Part shown: one piece after another, positions 6,725 to 7,415 of the stretch
How the letters are laid out: each line of letters starts with the position of its first letter
Numbering within the stretch: the stretch's first letter is position 1
DNA from: Cyclobacteriaceae bacterium
GTDB taxonomy: Bacteria; Bacteroidota; Bacteroidia; Cytophagales; Cyclobacteriaceae
Assembly: GCA_025363495.1 (NCBI GenBank)
Contig: JANYDR010000194.1
Coordinates: 1-7,415, forward strand
DNA: 7,415 nucleotides
Direction: 5' to 3'
Position numbers and translations under genes: made by a program
Notes under the pieces: generated by a model
Told to the model about the DNA's origin: nothing
The model's database searches: none
What the model saw: the letters and a program-made list of their open reading frames with translations, nothing else

Positions 6725-7327
6725 TTAGTGGACTATCTCTTGAGCCGTCAGAAGTTTCTTTTTGTCATTTGCCAGAAAGTTGGGAATTACAACTATGAAT
6801 TCGGTACCCTTACCGTATTCAGAGTGAACTGAAATGGTACCATTTATCTTCTGGATAGCCTGCTTGACAATATATAATCCCAATCCTGAACCTGAACTAT
6901 TCGCTGTAGCGCGATAGAACATATCAAATATTCTTGGCTTTGCATCCGCAGGAATGCCTTCACCGTTGTCGCTCACTCTAATTTCAGCCGAAGTTGAATT
7001 GCACTTTATTTGAACTTCAATAAAGGGATCTTCTTTTCTTAGATCGGAGTATTTAAGAGAATTTGATATGAGGTTATTTAATATGATCTCAAGTCGGCTG
7101 CTTGCGGTATGAAATTCTCCTTTTTGTTTTACGGAGATATTTTTCCTGATCCGGCTACCATTTTCAAGAAATTGAAGCTGTTCGAAAGTGGCTTGTAATA
7201 ATTTTTCGAAGTCAACGGACTCAATATCTACCGGCAATCTGGTGTTGCGTGAGTGGTCTACAATGTCTTTTATGAAATGATCCAACCTGAGAAGGCTTTT
7301 CTTCTGCATATCGAGAAGGTGCGCCAT
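6725..7327 (-). CDS. Sensor histidine kinase, catalytic C-terminal part only
   Basis: This is the ATP-binding end of a two-component sensor kinase, which autophosphorylates a histidine and passes the phosphate to a response regulator. The visible protein starts within the dimerisation helix, LLDMQKKSLLRLDHFIKDIVDHSRNTR, downstream of where the phospho-accepting histidine would lie. Then come the N box (NNLISNSLKY), G1 (DNGEGIP), F box (FDMFYR) and G2 (GSGLGLYIVK), in order and intact. The H-box and sensor domain are absent. Genuine coding sequence ends at about 7327, because from 7328 rightward the DNA is an exact reverse complement of 7151-7238. The open frame can be read on to a GTG at 7378, adding 17 residues (MACNNFSKSTDSISTGN), but these are antisense of the gene's own sequence and should not be believed. 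An in-frame stop at 7391-7393 then closes it. No response regulator is in the window. Confidence 0.88.
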   Translation of the reverse strand: MAHLLDMQKKSLLRLDHFIKDIVDHSRNTRLPVDIESVDFEKLLQATFEQLQFLENGSRIRKNISVKQKGEFHTASSRLEIILNNLISNSLKYSDLRKEDPFIEVQIKCNSTSAEIRVSDNGEGIPADAKPRIFDMFYRATANSSGSGLGLYIVKQAIQKINGTISVHSEYGKGTEFIVVIPNFLANDKKKLLTAQEIVH

Positions 7328-7415
7328 ATTGCCGGTAGATATTGAGTCCGTTGACTTCGAAAAATTATTACAAGCCACTTTCGAACAGCTTCAATTTCTT
7401 GAAAATGGTAGCCGG
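7151..7415. repeat. 88-bp perfect inverted repeat with an 89-nt loop at the window's right end
   Basis: Positions 7151-7238 and 7328-7415 are exact reverse complements over all 88 bases. The loop 7239-7327 encodes the kinase's dimerisation helix. Complementarity decays into the loop edges with partial matches (7240-7242 with 7324-7326). Both arms carry the same kinase coding segment, PVDIESVDFEKLLQATFEQL and a few residues more: the left arm encodes it on the minus strand, the right arm on the plus strand. The right arm stops at the last base of the window. A fold-back chimera at a contig end is the simplest explanation; a true inverted duplication is the alternative. Confidence 0.95.

Noticed and set aside
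7328..7378. The extra N-terminal residues MACNNFSKSTDSISTGN of the kinase reading frame
   Set aside because: They are the antisense of the kinase's own downstream coding sequence created by the fold-back, not a natural N-terminus.

Overview
The window looks like Bacteroidota DNA, probably of the Cytophagia type. The base composition is moderate, start codons lack clear Shine-Dalgarno sequences, and one spacer carries a TAnnTTTG-like promoter element. The GNAT–argG–argC order is also typical of this phylum, as is the large stand-alone FtsX/MacB-type permease. This assignment rests on protein character and gene order recalled from the family, not on a search.

Layout from left to right. (1) Positions 1-2645, minus strand: an arginine biosynthesis operon read GNAT acetyltransferase, then argG (argininosuccinate synthase), then argC (N-acetyl-gamma-glutamyl-phosphate reductase). 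argC is cut by the left edge after 166 codons. The argG-argC junction contains heptameric repeats in both orientations, and the GNAT-argG spacer contains a hairpin that overlaps a promoter-like element. (2) Positions 2646-3026: a divergent spacer. (3) Positions 3027-3614, plus strand: a DedA-family membrane protein. (4) Positions 3615-4069: a convergent spacer that is mostly filled by a 259-bp imperfect palindrome with nearly identical 31-nt ends. This is probably a dispersed palindromic repeat. (5) Positions 4070-6520, minus strand: an 816-residue ABC-type permease with a duplicated FtsX architecture and no ATPase gene in view. (6) Positions 6725 to the right edge, minus strand: the catalytic C-terminal part of a sensor histidine kinase.

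The arginine genes form one pathway unit. The GNAT is a plausible supplier of the first acylation step, ArgC acts in the middle of the pathway, and ArgG makes argininosuccinate from citrulline. The other genes have no visible functional link to arginine synthesis or to each other, except that the kinase and permease share a strand.

The most striking structural observation is at the right edge. The last 88 bases are an exact reverse complement of positions 7151-7238, inside the kinase gene, separated by an 89-base loop. As a result the kinase reading frame runs into the antisense of its own coding sequence and the N-terminal part is missing. Because the repeat ends at the last base, a fold-back assembly or amplification chimera is the simplest explanation, although a real inverted duplication cannot be excluded. 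I did not find a convincing new defence, mobile or biosynthetic system. The items most worth following are the palindromic element, the arginine-linked GNAT with its cysteine cluster, and the fold-back.
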